A stretch of DNA of 63,748 bases from Martinezella calliandrae (GTDB lineage: Bacteria > Pseudomonadota > Alphaproteobacteria > Rhizobiales > Rhizobiaceae), in the NCBI RefSeq assembly GCF_030272695.1, contig NZ_JARFYN010000054.1, positions 1-63,748 of the forward strand. The letters run 5' to 3'. The notes under the pieces were generated by a model. It ran no database searches. It had not been told where the DNA came from and was given only the letters and a program-made list of their open reading frames with translations. Below are positions 33,631 through 43,136 of this stretch, one piece after another. Position numbers and translations under genes: made by a program. Positions within the stretch are counted from its first letter, which is position 1, and every line of letters begins with the position of its first letter.

Positions 33631-34908
33631 CTATGCATTTTCGCTCTCGCGCTTGGCGGAAGCGTAGTGATGCGCCAGATATTTTCGTCGGGTGGAAATT
33701 CGGTCGGCAAGATGCTTGGCATCATGCCAGACGCCCCAGATGAAGCTCGATCCTCTGCGGGACTGCCAAGGCATGCCGAGAAAATAAAGGCCAGGTTCGA
33801 CAGACACGCCGCGCTGGTGCCTTGGCCGGCCACGCTCGTCGAAAGCGTCGACTTTCAACCAGCTATAGTCGACGGCATAGCCAGTTGCCCAGATGATCAA
33901 ACCAATTCCGGCATCTGCCAGATCTAGTTGCAAAATCGGATCGGTCACGCATGATGGATCTGCCCCGATCGCGCGCGCCGATGGCTCCTCGGGCAGGTCG
34001 AGACCGTTGCGAACGGCATAGGCATCGGCTTCGTCCAGGAGCGACAGATAATTGGCATCACCGCGTGCAATATTGTCCGCCAGATCCGGCGCGAAAGTCA
34101 GCGTGCCATTCTCGTAGGCGCGCGCCATGCCCAACAGCGTGATCCCGCGCGCGGCAAGACGTCGGAAATCGATGGTCTCGCCGCCGCGCGCGCCGCTTAC
34201 CGCGATCGTTACATGTTCCGCTCCGGCTGCAGGCGTCTCGATATCCCATTTGCCGAGAGCCCCGAGCCACCAGCAGAAATCGTGACCCCTGTAGGCCCTA
34301 GGCGGCCGATCGTGCGGGCCGACCGAGAGATAGACGCGTCGTCCGGCACGAGCAAGCTCATCGGCAATCTGCACTCCAGAAGACCCCGCTCCGACGACCA
34401 GCACAGCGCCCTCCGGCAAGTGCGCGGGATTGCGGTAGCTGTTGGAATGCATCTGCATGACGGGAGCATCGCCAGAAACGATGGGAGGAATGACAGGTCG
34501 CTGAAAGGGTCCCGTGGCGGCGACCACGCTCTCAGCTTCGATGATACCGGTGGACGTTTCGACGCGAAACCCAGGCCTGCCTTCGATCCTTTGAACCTCT
34601 TTCACATCCACTCCACAGCGGATCGGGGCTGCGATCTTTTCCGCGTAGGCAACGAAGTAATCTGCCACCTTCTCCTTGGATACGAAGGCATCGGGATCGG
34701 TGTCAGGAAACTCCATGCCAGGAAAGCGGTCGTGCCATGCCGGACCGTTGGCAACCAGAGAATCCCACCTTTCGGAACGCCAGCGCTCGGCGATGCGGTG
34801 GCGTTCGAGTATGAGATGAGGCACGCCGCAACTGCTCAAATGCTCGCTGAGGGCCACTCCTGCCTGGCCGGCACCAACAACAAGCGTGTCGACTGTTTCA
34901 ATTGTCAT
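33631..34908 (-). CDS. FMO-like NAD(P)/FAD-dependent monooxygenase (CzcO family)
   Basis: 425 residues. The FAD-binding motif is VVGAGQAGVALSEHL at about 10-24, and a second dinucleotide motif is VLVVGAGSSGVQIADEL at about 168. WATGYAVDYSWL is the ATG-containing motif that joins the domains in flavin monooxygenases. The segment RWDSLVANGPAWHDRFPG is typical of CzcO-type enzymes. It probably oxygenates a nitrogen- or carbonyl-containing substrate brought in by the transporter encoded upstream. Confidence 0.85.
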   Translation of the reverse strand: MTIETVDTLVVGAGQAGVALSEHLSSCGVPHLILERHRIAERWRSERWDSLVANGPAWHDRFPGMEFPDTDPDAFVSKEKVADYFVAYAEKIAAPIRCGVDVKEVQRIEGRPGFRVETSTGIIEAESVVAATGPFQRPVIPPIVSGDAPVMQMHSNSYRNPAHLPEGAVLVVGAGSSGVQIADELARAGRRVYLSVGPHDRPPRAYRGHDFCWWLGALGKWDIETPAAGAEHVTIAVSGARGGETIDFRRLAARGITLLGMARAYENGTLTFAPDLADNIARGDANYLSLLDEADAYAVRNGLDLPEEPSARAIGADPSCVTDPILQLDLADAGIGLIIWATGYAVDYSWLKVDAFDERGRPRHQRGVSVEPGLYFLGMPWQSRRGSSFIWGVWHDAKHLADRISTRRKYLAHHYASAKRESENA

Positions 34909-35224
34909 CTCCTAAGTCCTTCTATGGCAACTCGGGCTTGTGCGGTTGCAATGCAGATTTGATTGTTGGTTTACTGGAACTGTCGGGCCGCCAAAATTAC
35001 GATTTCCTTTGGCAGTACTTAGCTTTCCCCTAAATGCCGGCCGACGTGTCTCGCAAAACAAGTCGGATGAAACCACGGCAGACGAATGCGGCTCTCGAGC
35101 CCGCACAGCGACAGCCTCCAAGCTCGGCCTTTCAAGGCAAGCTGGAAGTTCGCATCGCGATTGACAGTTCTATTTGAATTGAGGGCGCGGGCGCACCCGT
35201 CAGCTCATTGCCGGCGCAGGGACG
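34909..35224. other. intergenic between transporter and FMO genes
   Basis: A 316-bp gap without a gene. It may carry a second promoter for the FMO-RidA-DUF1028 subunit of the gene run; no clear terminator or promoter was identified. Confidence 0.35.
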
Positions 35225-36298
35225 CTATTTGATATAACGAACGGCATCCGCCCTCCAAGTTACCCCCACCTTCGATCCGACGGCGAGCGCCGACACGCCT
35301 GCCGGACACCTGCACGAAATAGTCGTGCCGGCGGCGGATTGCGCAACGACCTGGGTGTTCGAACCCGCATAGACGCTTTCAACAATGGTTGCGTCGAAAT
35401 ATCCCGTCCCGGCCGGAATGAACTCGACGTTCTCCGGCCGGACCATGAGGTAGGTGTAATCCTGCGTTAACCCGTAGAGCGGGATCAGGCCATCCGCCGT
35501 GCGCATACCACCTTCAACTAGGGCACCTTCGAATATATTCGAAAGGCCGATAAATTCGGCGCAGAATCGACTATTTGGCCGATCGTAGATCGCGTGAGGC
35601 GTATCGATCTGAGCGATGCTGCCCTCATTCATCAGGCAGATTCGATCGGAAAGCGCCAGCGCCTCCTCCTGATCATGCGTGACGAAGACGATCGTCGCTC
35701 CGGTTTCCCGGTGGATGCGCTTGATTTCCATCTGCATGGTTTCGCGTAGCTTCCGATCAAGCGCGCCGAGCGGCTCGTCCATCAGGATCACCCCAGGTCG
35801 ATAGACGAGGCAACGAGCAAGCGCGACACGTTGCTGCTGGCCGCCCGAAAGCGCCTTGGGCAGCCGGTCTCCGACATGCGACAGGTTGACCATCGTCAGC
35901 GCCTCGTCGACACGCCGCTGAATGTCGCGCTGCTTTAGACGACGCATCCTCAGGGGGAAGGCGACATTTTCGGCGACGGTCAAATGCGGAAACAGAGCAT
36001 AGTGCTGGAAGACGACGCCGATGTCGCGCTCATGGACGGGCAGATTGGTCTGGTCTCGGCCATCGATGGCTACGCTGCCGGAGCTTGGCTCCACCAGACC
36101 GCAAATGATCTGCAGCAGGGTCGTCTTGCCTGAGCCGGATGGACCAAGCAACGTCAGCAATTCGCCGTCACGGACCTCCAGATCGAGCGATTTCAAAACA
36201 GCGATCGAGCCGTAGCTCTTCGTCACGCCCCTGATGGAGAGCTTTGCCGATTGATCGGCCTCAGCTGCGCTGCGCGGTTGTTTGAACTGCATATTCAT
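35225..36298 (-). CDS. polyamine/opine-type ABC transporter ATP-binding protein (PotA-like)
   Basis: 357 residues. Walker A is GPSGSGKTT, Q-loop VVFQHYALFPHLTVAENVAF, signature LSGGQQQRVALARCL, Walker B GVILMDEPLGALD, and H-loop VFVTHDQEEAL. The last 120 residues form a TOBE-like regulatory domain (YLMVRPENVEF). The ATG at 36298 has AAGGAAA upstream; 50 residues of apparent extension are read-through of the intergenic gap. It acts with the fused permease and the binding protein encoded before it. Confidence 0.9.
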   Translation of the reverse strand: MNMQFKQPRSAAEADQSAKLSIRGVTKSYGSIAVLKSLDLEVRDGELLTLLGPSGSGKTTLLQIICGLVEPSSGSVAIDGRDQTNLPVHERDIGVVFQHYALFPHLTVAENVAFPLRMRRLKQRDIQRRVDEALTMVNLSHVGDRLPKALSGGQQQRVALARCLVYRPGVILMDEPLGALDRKLRETMQMEIKRIHRETGATIVFVTHDQEEALALSDRICLMNEGSIAQIDTPHAIYDRPNSRFCAEFIGLSNIFEGALVEGGMRTADGLIPLYGLTQDYTYLMVRPENVEFIPAGTGYFDATIVESVYAGSNTQVVAQSAAGTTISCRCPAGVSALAVGSKVGVTWRADAVRYIK

Positions 36299-36333
36299 AG
36301 CACTTTCCTTGAATGGCTCTTGAGCTTCGATCG

Positions 36334-38118
36334 TCAGTCGGTGCGTCGCGTTCGTTCCGCAATGAGGAAGACGACGACGACAATGCCCAGGACGACCACG
36401 GAAGCTGCAGCAAGCGTCGGAGTGACTTGAAGGAGAACATCGTCCCACATCTGTTTCGGTAAGGTCTGCTTCACACCGCCGCCGATGAACAGCGAGATGG
36501 TCAGTTCCTCGAACGAATGCAGAAAGGCGAACAGGAATGCAGCGATGATGCTGCCTGCAACGGTCGGTATCGTGATCAGACGAACGATCTCAGGACGTTT
36601 GGCGCCAAGCGTGGCGGCTGCCTGGTCAAGATGCCAATCGTAGTCTTTGAATGCGGTGAGAATGATGATGAAGGCGAGCGGCATGGCCGTTACCGTATGC
36701 CCGAGTGCTATCCCTATATTCGTAGCGATAAGGCCGAGATGGGCAAAGACATAAAATAGGGCAACGGCAGTTACGATATTGGGCACGATCATCGGCAACA
36801 GGAAGATCAGGAAGGCCGCGCTGCTCAGTCTGCTCTTGGTGCGGGCCACGCCGAAAGCGGCGATGCCGGCGAGCGTCGTTGCGAAGGCTGCGGTGATTAG
36901 CGCGATGCCGAACGACCGGATGGTCGCCCCGGTCCAGATGTCGGAGTTGAAATATTGTTGCATCCACTGCAGCGAAAAGCCGGGAGGCGGGAACTGCAGG
37001 AAGCGCGCGCTGCTGAAAGCCATGGGCGGGAAGAAGAGGACCGGCAGGAGCAGTATGGCAACAACCAAGATGCCGAAAGCATCGAGCAGCCAACCGAGAT
37101 TGCGCCGCCCAAGGCATGACGTGACGCCGCGCTCCAAGAGGTCGGTAACCGCCGCTAATATCGCGACCAGACGAAGGCCGAAGCTGCGAAGAAGGGATTT
37201 CTGGCTGCGGCTCGTTTCTGCGCCCGAGATCGCGGAAATCCCGAAGATGCGATCATAGACAACGCAGACGAGGAGCGTGACAACCAAGAGTAGCATCGCA
37301 AGGCATCCGGCCAGCTGCCAGTTCAACAATTGCTGGACTTGCGTGATGAGGAGCTGACCGATGACGGTTTCGCGTGGGCTGCCAAGGAGAGCCGGCGTTA
37401 TGAAGAAGCCGAGGCTTGCGATGAAGATAAGCAGCCCGGCGGCAGCAATGCCGGGCGCGGATTGGGGGAAGTAAATGCGCCAGAATGCGTGCCCCGACGT
37501 CGCGCCGAGCGTGTTGGCGGCGCGCATCAGGCGTGCGTCAATATTCATAAGCGTCGGGAGGATCGTCATGATGGCAAGAGGCAACATCGTATGCGCCATG
37601 GCAAAGACGACAGCCCAATGACCATAGAGAAGGTCGATACTGCCCTTGTAGCCAAACAGCGAGGCGAGTTGGGCAAGTACGCCGTGACGTGAGAGGAGCA
37701 CCATCCAAGCAAAGCTTTTCAGCAAAGCGCTCATCCAGAAGGGCAGAAGCACCAGCAAAATCACCCATCGGCGACGGCGTTCGGACATATGTGCCAGCCA
37801 GTAGGCCACGGGATAACCGAAAGTCAGGCAAGCGATCGTGGTTTCGGCCGCTATGCGAAATGTGTTGAGAAGCACCTTGACGTAAACGCCAGCCGTCAAC
37901 ATCTGCCGATAGCCGTCAAGCGTCAGATTACCGGCCTTGTCGTTGAAACTCAGCCAGAGCAAAGATCCGGCGGGAATGACGAGAAAACAGCAAAGATAGA
38001 GAAGGCCAGGACCGGCAAGCCAGATTGGGTCCTTTTTTGCTCCGGTCGCCGGCGCAGCGGCGGCTTCAGTCATAACGGTCAATACCGGTCCCTCCGGCTC
38101 ATAGAAATGCCGGGCCAT
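36334..38118 (-). CDS. fused two-domain ABC permease (PotB-PotC type)
   Basis: 594 residues that hold both permease halves normally encoded by two genes. The N-half (about 30-295, six helices) has its EAA loop at MRAANTLGATSGHAFWRIYF. The C-half (about 340-590, six helices) has its EAA loop at DQAAATLGAKRPEIVRLITI. A charged linker of about 40 residues joins them. The fusion fixes a 1:1 ratio of the halves. Start at 38118, or internally at MTEAAAAP (38073). Confidence 0.88.
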   Translation of the reverse strand: MARHFYEPEGPVLTVMTEAAAAPATGAKKDPIWLAGPGLLYLCCFLVIPAGSLLWLSFNDKAGNLTLDGYRQMLTAGVYVKVLLNTFRIAAETTIACLTFGYPVAYWLAHMSERRRRWVILLVLLPFWMSALLKSFAWMVLLSRHGVLAQLASLFGYKGSIDLLYGHWAVVFAMAHTMLPLAIMTILPTLMNIDARLMRAANTLGATSGHAFWRIYFPQSAPGIAAAGLLIFIASLGFFITPALLGSPRETVIGQLLITQVQQLLNWQLAGCLAMLLLVVTLLVCVVYDRIFGISAISGAETSRSQKSLLRSFGLRLVAILAAVTDLLERGVTSCLGRRNLGWLLDAFGILVVAILLLPVLFFPPMAFSSARFLQFPPPGFSLQWMQQYFNSDIWTGATIRSFGIALITAAFATTLAGIAAFGVARTKSRLSSAAFLIFLLPMIVPNIVTAVALFYVFAHLGLIATNIGIALGHTVTAMPLAFIIILTAFKDYDWHLDQAAATLGAKRPEIVRLITIPTVAGSIIAAFLFAFLHSFEELTISLFIGGGVKQTLPKQMWDDVLLQVTPTLAAASVVVLGIVVVVFLIAERTRRTD

Positions 38119-38206
38119 CCTATTGGACGGCCGACTTTATGGCGATACTCCAAATCGGAATGGTTCTCGCTCCGACTTGGTCGGAGCGAGAACCGCCTCC
38201 TCGGCG

Positions 38207-39274
38207 TCAGCCAAGCAGCCACTTTTCGAAGCGTTCGGTCAGGGCATCCTGGTGTTCGCCCCAATAGGCAGCGTTGAGAGGTTGCATGCCCTTGACATGC
38301 TCCGGGGTGGTCGGCAGGAGCTCGGCGCGCTCCTTCTTGATGTAGTCATAGGCCTTGGTATTGACCGGCCCGGCAGATAGGACGTCGGTGAACTTGGCCT
38401 GACGCTCGGCATTCATGCAATATTGAATGAACTTGCGGCTGAGTTCGATCTTCGGAGAGCCGGCTGGAATCGTCCAGCCGTCGATGTTGTAGAAGCCCTG
38501 GTCCCAGGCGATGCCAACAGGGGCGCCGCCATCGACGGCAGCCTGAGCGCGCGTGCTCCAGATGCTCATCATGTCCAGTTCCCCGCTCTGGGCAAGCTGC
38601 GTCGCCTGGGCACCGCTCGTCCACCAGATATCGATGTGGTCCCGGATCTTGTCGAGGCTCTTGAAGGCACGATCGACGTCGAGCGGATAGAGTTTGTCAG
38701 GGGCAACGCCATCGGCGAGCAGTGCGGTTTCCAATGTCAGGACCGGGCTATGCCACAGGCCGCGGCGGCCCTTGAACTTGTCGACATTCCAGAAATCGAC
38801 CCAGTTCTTCGGCACGTTATCGCCCATGGCGTCCTTGCGGTAGCCGAGAGCGAGCGCATAGACCTCGATGCCGCCGAACTTGTTGGTGATCGAGCCCTTC
38901 ACATAGTTTTCCGGGTTATCGATCTTGAGGTTTAAGTCTTCCAGATAGTTGCCCATCTTGCCGAGCCGGTCGACGTGCTCCGGGGTCAGCATCACGATGT
39001 CGGCAAGGTAAGATTTCGTGTCGACGTTCAACTTGTATTGCGGAACCGGGTCCGGCGATACCGTGACGACGTTGATCTTGACGCCGAACTCCTTTTCGAA
39101 CGGGTCGTAGAAGGCAAGACGAAAGCCCTGCTCGAACACGCCGCCATAATCGGAGACCGTCAGCGTGTCGGCGGCAAAGCCTTTGGTCAAGAGGGCTGGC
39201 GTCGCGAGCATAGCGGCCGCGCCGGCGCCCGTTTTCAGGAGGCTACGTCGTGAAAGAGTGAATTTGTTATTCAT
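38207..39274 (-). CDS. ABC transporter substrate-binding protein, PotD/opine type
   Basis: 355 residues. The N-terminus MNNKFTLSRRSLLKTGAGAA carries a twin-arginine (SRRSLLK) signal, with cleavage near GFAADTLTVSDYGG. The body has the extracellular solute-binding family 1/8 fold (FDPFEKEFGVKINVV-like start, YALALGYRKDAMGD, STRAQAAVDGGAPVGIAWDQ). Substrates in this family are polyamines, opines or similar cationic amines. The ATG at 39274 is chosen; the frame upstream has no signal. Confidence 0.87.
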   Translation of the reverse strand: MNNKFTLSRRSLLKTGAGAAAMLATPALLTKGFAADTLTVSDYGGVFEQGFRLAFYDPFEKEFGVKINVVTVSPDPVPQYKLNVDTKSYLADIVMLTPEHVDRLGKMGNYLEDLNLKIDNPENYVKGSITNKFGGIEVYALALGYRKDAMGDNVPKNWVDFWNVDKFKGRRGLWHSPVLTLETALLADGVAPDKLYPLDVDRAFKSLDKIRDHIDIWWTSGAQATQLAQSGELDMMSIWSTRAQAAVDGGAPVGIAWDQGFYNIDGWTIPAGSPKIELSRKFIQYCMNAERQAKFTDVLSAGPVNTKAYDYIKKERAELLPTTPEHVKGMQPLNAAYWGEHQDALTERFEKWLLG

Positions 39275-39371
39275 CGTTTTGTTCCCGTATCGGAGGGTAT
39301 GGCCACAAGAGAAAGCCATCCACACCCACCCAAGTAAATTATTTATTTCAGGCCTTTTGGTTAGGGGCGAA

Positions 39372-40541
39372 CTAAGCGGGGCGCCGCAATCGTCGTCCAA
39401 GAGATACCAGCATGCGATCGAGAAAAGCGTCGCAAGCGTGCAACTGCGCGACATCGACGAATTCATCGGGCGTATGGCCCTGATCCATCGATCCGGGGCC
39501 GATGACAACGGTCGGTATGCCAAGTGTGGCCACATAAAGGCCCGCCTCGGTTCCGAAGGAAACCTTCGTGGTTCCGGCCTCCGGCAGCCATGCCTTGATC
39601 GTTGTAACGGCGCGGGCCGTCGGCGAAACAGCAAACGCCGGATAGGCGTTGAGCACCTCTATCCCGATTGCCGCCTCTGGGAACAGCATTCGATGCGGTG
39701 CCAACAATGCCTCTGTTTGAGATTGCAGCCGCTCCAGCAATATTGTCGGATCGTCCTCTGCAAGATGGCGGATCTCGAAATCCACGGTCGCCACATCGGG
39801 AACGACGTTGAGCGCCGTTCCGCCCACAATCTTGCCCGCATGGATCGTGGTGTATGGGACATCGTAGGCCTCGTCGCGCAGGCCATTGTTGCCAATATCC
39901 GACTGTTGACGTCGAATGACCGAAGTGACGTCCGTCGCAAGATGTATCGCGTTCATCAACAGCGGAGCGATGGACGAGTGCCCGCCCCGGCCCCAGCAAG
40001 TGGCGCGCGCGGCAAGCTTACCCTTGTGACCGATACCGATCCGCATCGATGTCGGCTCGCCGACGATGCAGAGTGCAGCGGAAAAACGCCGGTCCTTAAG
40101 ATCACTCAGCAAGGAGCGGACCCCGACGCAACCGATCTCTTCGTCATGCGACAATGCGATATGAAGAGAGCGGCCGAGCGCCAGGCGGCTGGCGCGATCG
40201 GCAATGCGCAGCGCGGCCGCAACGAAGCCTTTCATGTCCGCCGTACCGCGACCGTAAAGCCGGTCGCCGTCGCGGCGCAGTCGGAAGGGATTGCCGCTCC
40301 ATGCCTGCCCGGCAACTGGAACGACATCGGTGTGGGCGGACAGGATAATGCCGTCGGCTCCGCCCGGCCCGATGCTTGCAATGAGATTTGCCTTGAGGCC
40401 GGTCGGGTCTAAAACCCGCCGGCAGATAAATCCACGCTCACGAAGAAAGCTTTCGGCAAAATCGACAAGCGGCAGGTTGCTGTCCTTGCTGACGGTCTTA
40501 AAGGCGACGAGCTGGTCCAAGAGTTCGATCGTATCCATCAT
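39372..40541 (-). CDS. M20-family amidohydrolase (ArgE/acetylornithine deacetylase type)
   Basis: 389 residues of the M20 metallopeptidase family. The metal-binding motif is LSAHTDVVPV (His and Asp), the second LYGRGTADMKGF, then the catalytic Glu pair in SHDEEIGCVG and the Glu in IVGEPTSMRI. The C-terminal His is in GHTPDEFV. It removes an acyl group from an amino acid or amine. Located between the transporter and the glycosidase, it may act on an N-acylated intermediate rather than on N-acetylornithine. Confidence 0.88.
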   Translation of the reverse strand: MMDTIELLDQLVAFKTVSKDSNLPLVDFAESFLRERGFICRRVLDPTGLKANLIASIGPGGADGIILSAHTDVVPVAGQAWSGNPFRLRRDGDRLYGRGTADMKGFVAAALRIADRASRLALGRSLHIALSHDEEIGCVGVRSLLSDLKDRRFSAALCIVGEPTSMRIGIGHKGKLAARATCWGRGGHSSIAPLLMNAIHLATDVTSVIRRQQSDIGNNGLRDEAYDVPYTTIHAGKIVGGTALNVVPDVATVDFEIRHLAEDDPTILLERLQSQTEALLAPHRMLFPEAAIGIEVLNAYPAFAVSPTARAVTTIKAWLPEAGTTKVSFGTEAGLYVATLGIPTVVIGPGSMDQGHTPDEFVDVAQLHACDAFLDRMLVSLGRRLRRPA

Positions 40542-40618
40542 GATCGCTTGCTTTGAAGGTCCGAAATGCAGCGGTCGCGCCAATTGCAGGCCGCGCAAGG
40601 AAATGCCGATAGCGCGCC

Positions 40619-42982
40619 TCAGACCGCCCGTTCCATGGCTTCGTTGACTTCGACGAGGAGCGCGGCGATATCTTCCTTGGGAAAGGCCTTGCGAAAGCGA
40701 CGGTCAAAGGTGGTGAAAACGCCGATGAACGAGTTGGCGCAATGGTCGAGCATGCGATCGGCCTCGGCCTCGCCTATTGCGAGTTGTCTGCACAAGAAGG
40801 CGTTGAATTTCGCTCGGGCGATCGGATTAGAAAGAATGAAAATCGGCTGCGTGTCCCAGTCGATCTTGCGATAGCGCGTATGTGGGGCGACGGTCCTGAT
40901 CCCTGCCGACAGCCGAATGTCGCGCGACGAAGCACCGACCTGCACATCCACTGCGTCGTCATCCAAGACAAATGCCTTGCGCGCGGTATCGTAGACCTTC
41001 AGATCGTCTGCAGGAATTGTCAGCGAGACGAGCTTGCGTTCGCCGGGCTCCAGCCAGACCTTGGTGAACGCCCTGAGCTCACGAACGGGCCGTTTGAGAC
41101 GGGGCGTGCCGTAAGCGGTATAGACTTGGCAGATTTCCTTGCCGGCAAGCTTGCCGGTGTTCTCAATCGTGAAGCTGACCGTCAGCGTCTCGCCGTCGGC
41201 AAGTGTATCCCTGTCCGTGCGAATGTCGGAATAGGCAAAACTCGTGTAGCTCAGGCCGTGGCCGAAAGGAAAAAGCGGCTCCACGTTGGCGGTATCATAC
41301 CAGCGATAACCCACCAAGATGCCCTCGCTGTAAAGGTGACGACCATTTTCGCCCGGATAGCTGAGATAGGCCGGAATGTCCTCGATACGTTTCGGGAAGG
41401 TCGTGGTGATCTTGCCCGAGGGGTTGACCTTACCGAAAAGCACGTCCGCGATCGCCCCACCCATGGCCTGGCCCGAAAAGAACACCTCGACCACGGATTT
41501 GGCGTGATTGACCCAGGGCATGACGACTGCGTCCGGGCTTGCAACCACCACCGCGATGTTTCGGTTCGTCCGAGACAGCGTCCGAATGAGCTCGTCCTGG
41601 CCAGGAGCGATATCGAGCGTCCGGCGGTCGGAACCCTCTCCATCATAACCGACTTCCGTGCTGACAAAGACGACAACCAGATCGGCATCCTTTATACCTA
41701 AAATCGCTTCGGCCTGAAGGGCCTGGCTTTCGGAATCGACCTCACTGATACCGTTGTACCAGTCGACCTGTACGCCCTCGCCCGCAAGCTTGCGGATTTC
41801 ATCGATCGGACTGTCAACCGAAGTTGGCAGCGTCGTCGCGCAGCCAGAACCTTGAATAACCGGCTTACCCGCCGCTTCGCCGACGACCGCGATCCGGCGC
41901 GTCTTCGACAGGTCGATCGGGAGCAGAGATCCTTCATTTTTCATAAGAACGATCGACTCCCCGGCCATGCGCCGGGCCAATGCATGATGCCTGTCACGAT
42001 CGAAGGCCGCGACGCGACGCTCATTGAGCTTGCTGAGCCGGATCAATTGCAGGACGCGAGCGCAGGCGCGATCGACAAGGCCGATATCGACGCTCCCCGT
42101 CTCGATCGCTTCAAGGAGTTCAGCCTTGCGGGTCTCGCTTTCCGGCATATCGAGATCGTTGCCGGCAATGACTGAGGCCGGCCGGTCCTTGATGCCATGC
42201 CAGTCGGATATAACCATGCCCTCGTAGCCCCACTCGTCGCGCAGCACGTCATTGAGAAGCCACTTGTTTTCGGCCGCCTGAACTCCGTTTAGCCGGTTGT
42301 ACGAGCTCATGACCGTCCAGGGATTGGCCTTCTTGACGGCGCGTTCGAACCCCTTCAAATAGATTTCGCGGAGCGCACGCTCTTCCACCACCGAATCCAT
42401 GGTGGTTCGCTCCATCTCGGAATTGTTGCAGGCGAAATGCTTGAGCGACGCGCCGACGCCATTGTCCTGTAAACCGGAAATAACGGCGGCTGCGAAATCG
42501 CCGCTGATGAGCGGATCCTCGGAATAATATTCGTAACTGCGACCACCGAGCGGCGTCCGCCGAATGTTAATGCCGGGTCCGAGCAGGAGATGAACGCCAA
42601 ACTCCTGGCATTCCCTTGCAAGCGCTTCGCCAAGCTCCCGGGCAAGACCCAGGTCCCAGGAGCATGCCATGCTGGTACCGTTCGGAAAGCAGGTCGCCAA
42701 CTTGATCTTGCCCCATGTGATCTGAATGTCGTCTGCGCGTTGATTGACAATAGACAGAAAGGCGGAAAAGTCCTGTCCGCCGGCTTCGTCCTCATCGATC
42801 TGGGGAATCGAATAGCGTACACCATAGGTCCCGTCGGTCATGACGATATTGGGTATATCAAGACGCGGGATCGCCTTCGTCTTCCACATGTGGTGCCCGC
42901 CGAGGAGAGCAACCTTCTCATTGGTCGTCATCTCGGCAATCAGCGCGGAAAATTCGCCCTTCATCAGTTTCTCATTCGTCAT
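40619..42982 (-). CDS. GH3 family beta-glucosidase
   Basis: 787 residues without a signal peptide, so cytoplasmic. The catalytic nucleophile Asp lies in MVISDWHG (about residue 270), the (beta/alpha)8 domain contains LLLGPGINIRRTPLGGRSYE and KHFACNN, and the second GH3 domain holds EVGYDGEGSDRRTL. A fibronectin-III-like C-terminal domain (FPFGHGLSYTSFAYS, GKEICQVYTAYG) follows. An additional tail of about 100 residues ends the protein. It cleaves terminal beta-linked sugars, probably from an imported glycoside. Confidence 0.92.
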   Translation of the reverse strand: MTNEKLMKGEFSALIAEMTTNEKVALLGGHHMWKTKAIPRLDIPNIVMTDGTYGVRYSIPQIDEDEAGGQDFSAFLSIVNQRADDIQITWGKIKLATCFPNGTSMACSWDLGLARELGEALARECQEFGVHLLLGPGINIRRTPLGGRSYEYYSEDPLISGDFAAAVISGLQDNGVGASLKHFACNNSEMERTTMDSVVEERALREIYLKGFERAVKKANPWTVMSSYNRLNGVQAAENKWLLNDVLRDEWGYEGMVISDWHGIKDRPASVIAGNDLDMPESETRKAELLEAIETGSVDIGLVDRACARVLQLIRLSKLNERRVAAFDRDRHHALARRMAGESIVLMKNEGSLLPIDLSKTRRIAVVGEAAGKPVIQGSGCATTLPTSVDSPIDEIRKLAGEGVQVDWYNGISEVDSESQALQAEAILGIKDADLVVVFVSTEVGYDGEGSDRRTLDIAPGQDELIRTLSRTNRNIAVVVASPDAVVMPWVNHAKSVVEVFFSGQAMGGAIADVLFGKVNPSGKITTTFPKRIEDIPAYLSYPGENGRHLYSEGILVGYRWYDTANVEPLFPFGHGLSYTSFAYSDIRTDRDTLADGETLTVSFTIENTGKLAGKEICQVYTAYGTPRLKRPVRELRAFTKVWLEPGERKLVSLTIPADDLKVYDTARKAFVLDDDAVDVQVGASSRDIRLSAGIRTVAPHTRYRKIDWDTQPIFILSNPIARAKFNAFLCRQLAIGEAEADRMLDHCANSFIGVFTTFDRRFRKAFPKEDIAALLVEVNEAMERAV

Positions 42983-43136
42983 TCTTGTCTCCTAAGTCTG
43001 TCGCTGTCCGAAAGGCACCGATGCGGGATATTGCGAAGGCGCTGGCTAAGGATAGATGTTCGACGCGGCGTCAAAGGCAAAGAACAGAATTGCGAACCGC
43101 CGCTTAGCAAAATCCGAGGAAGCTTCGGCCCGTTTA

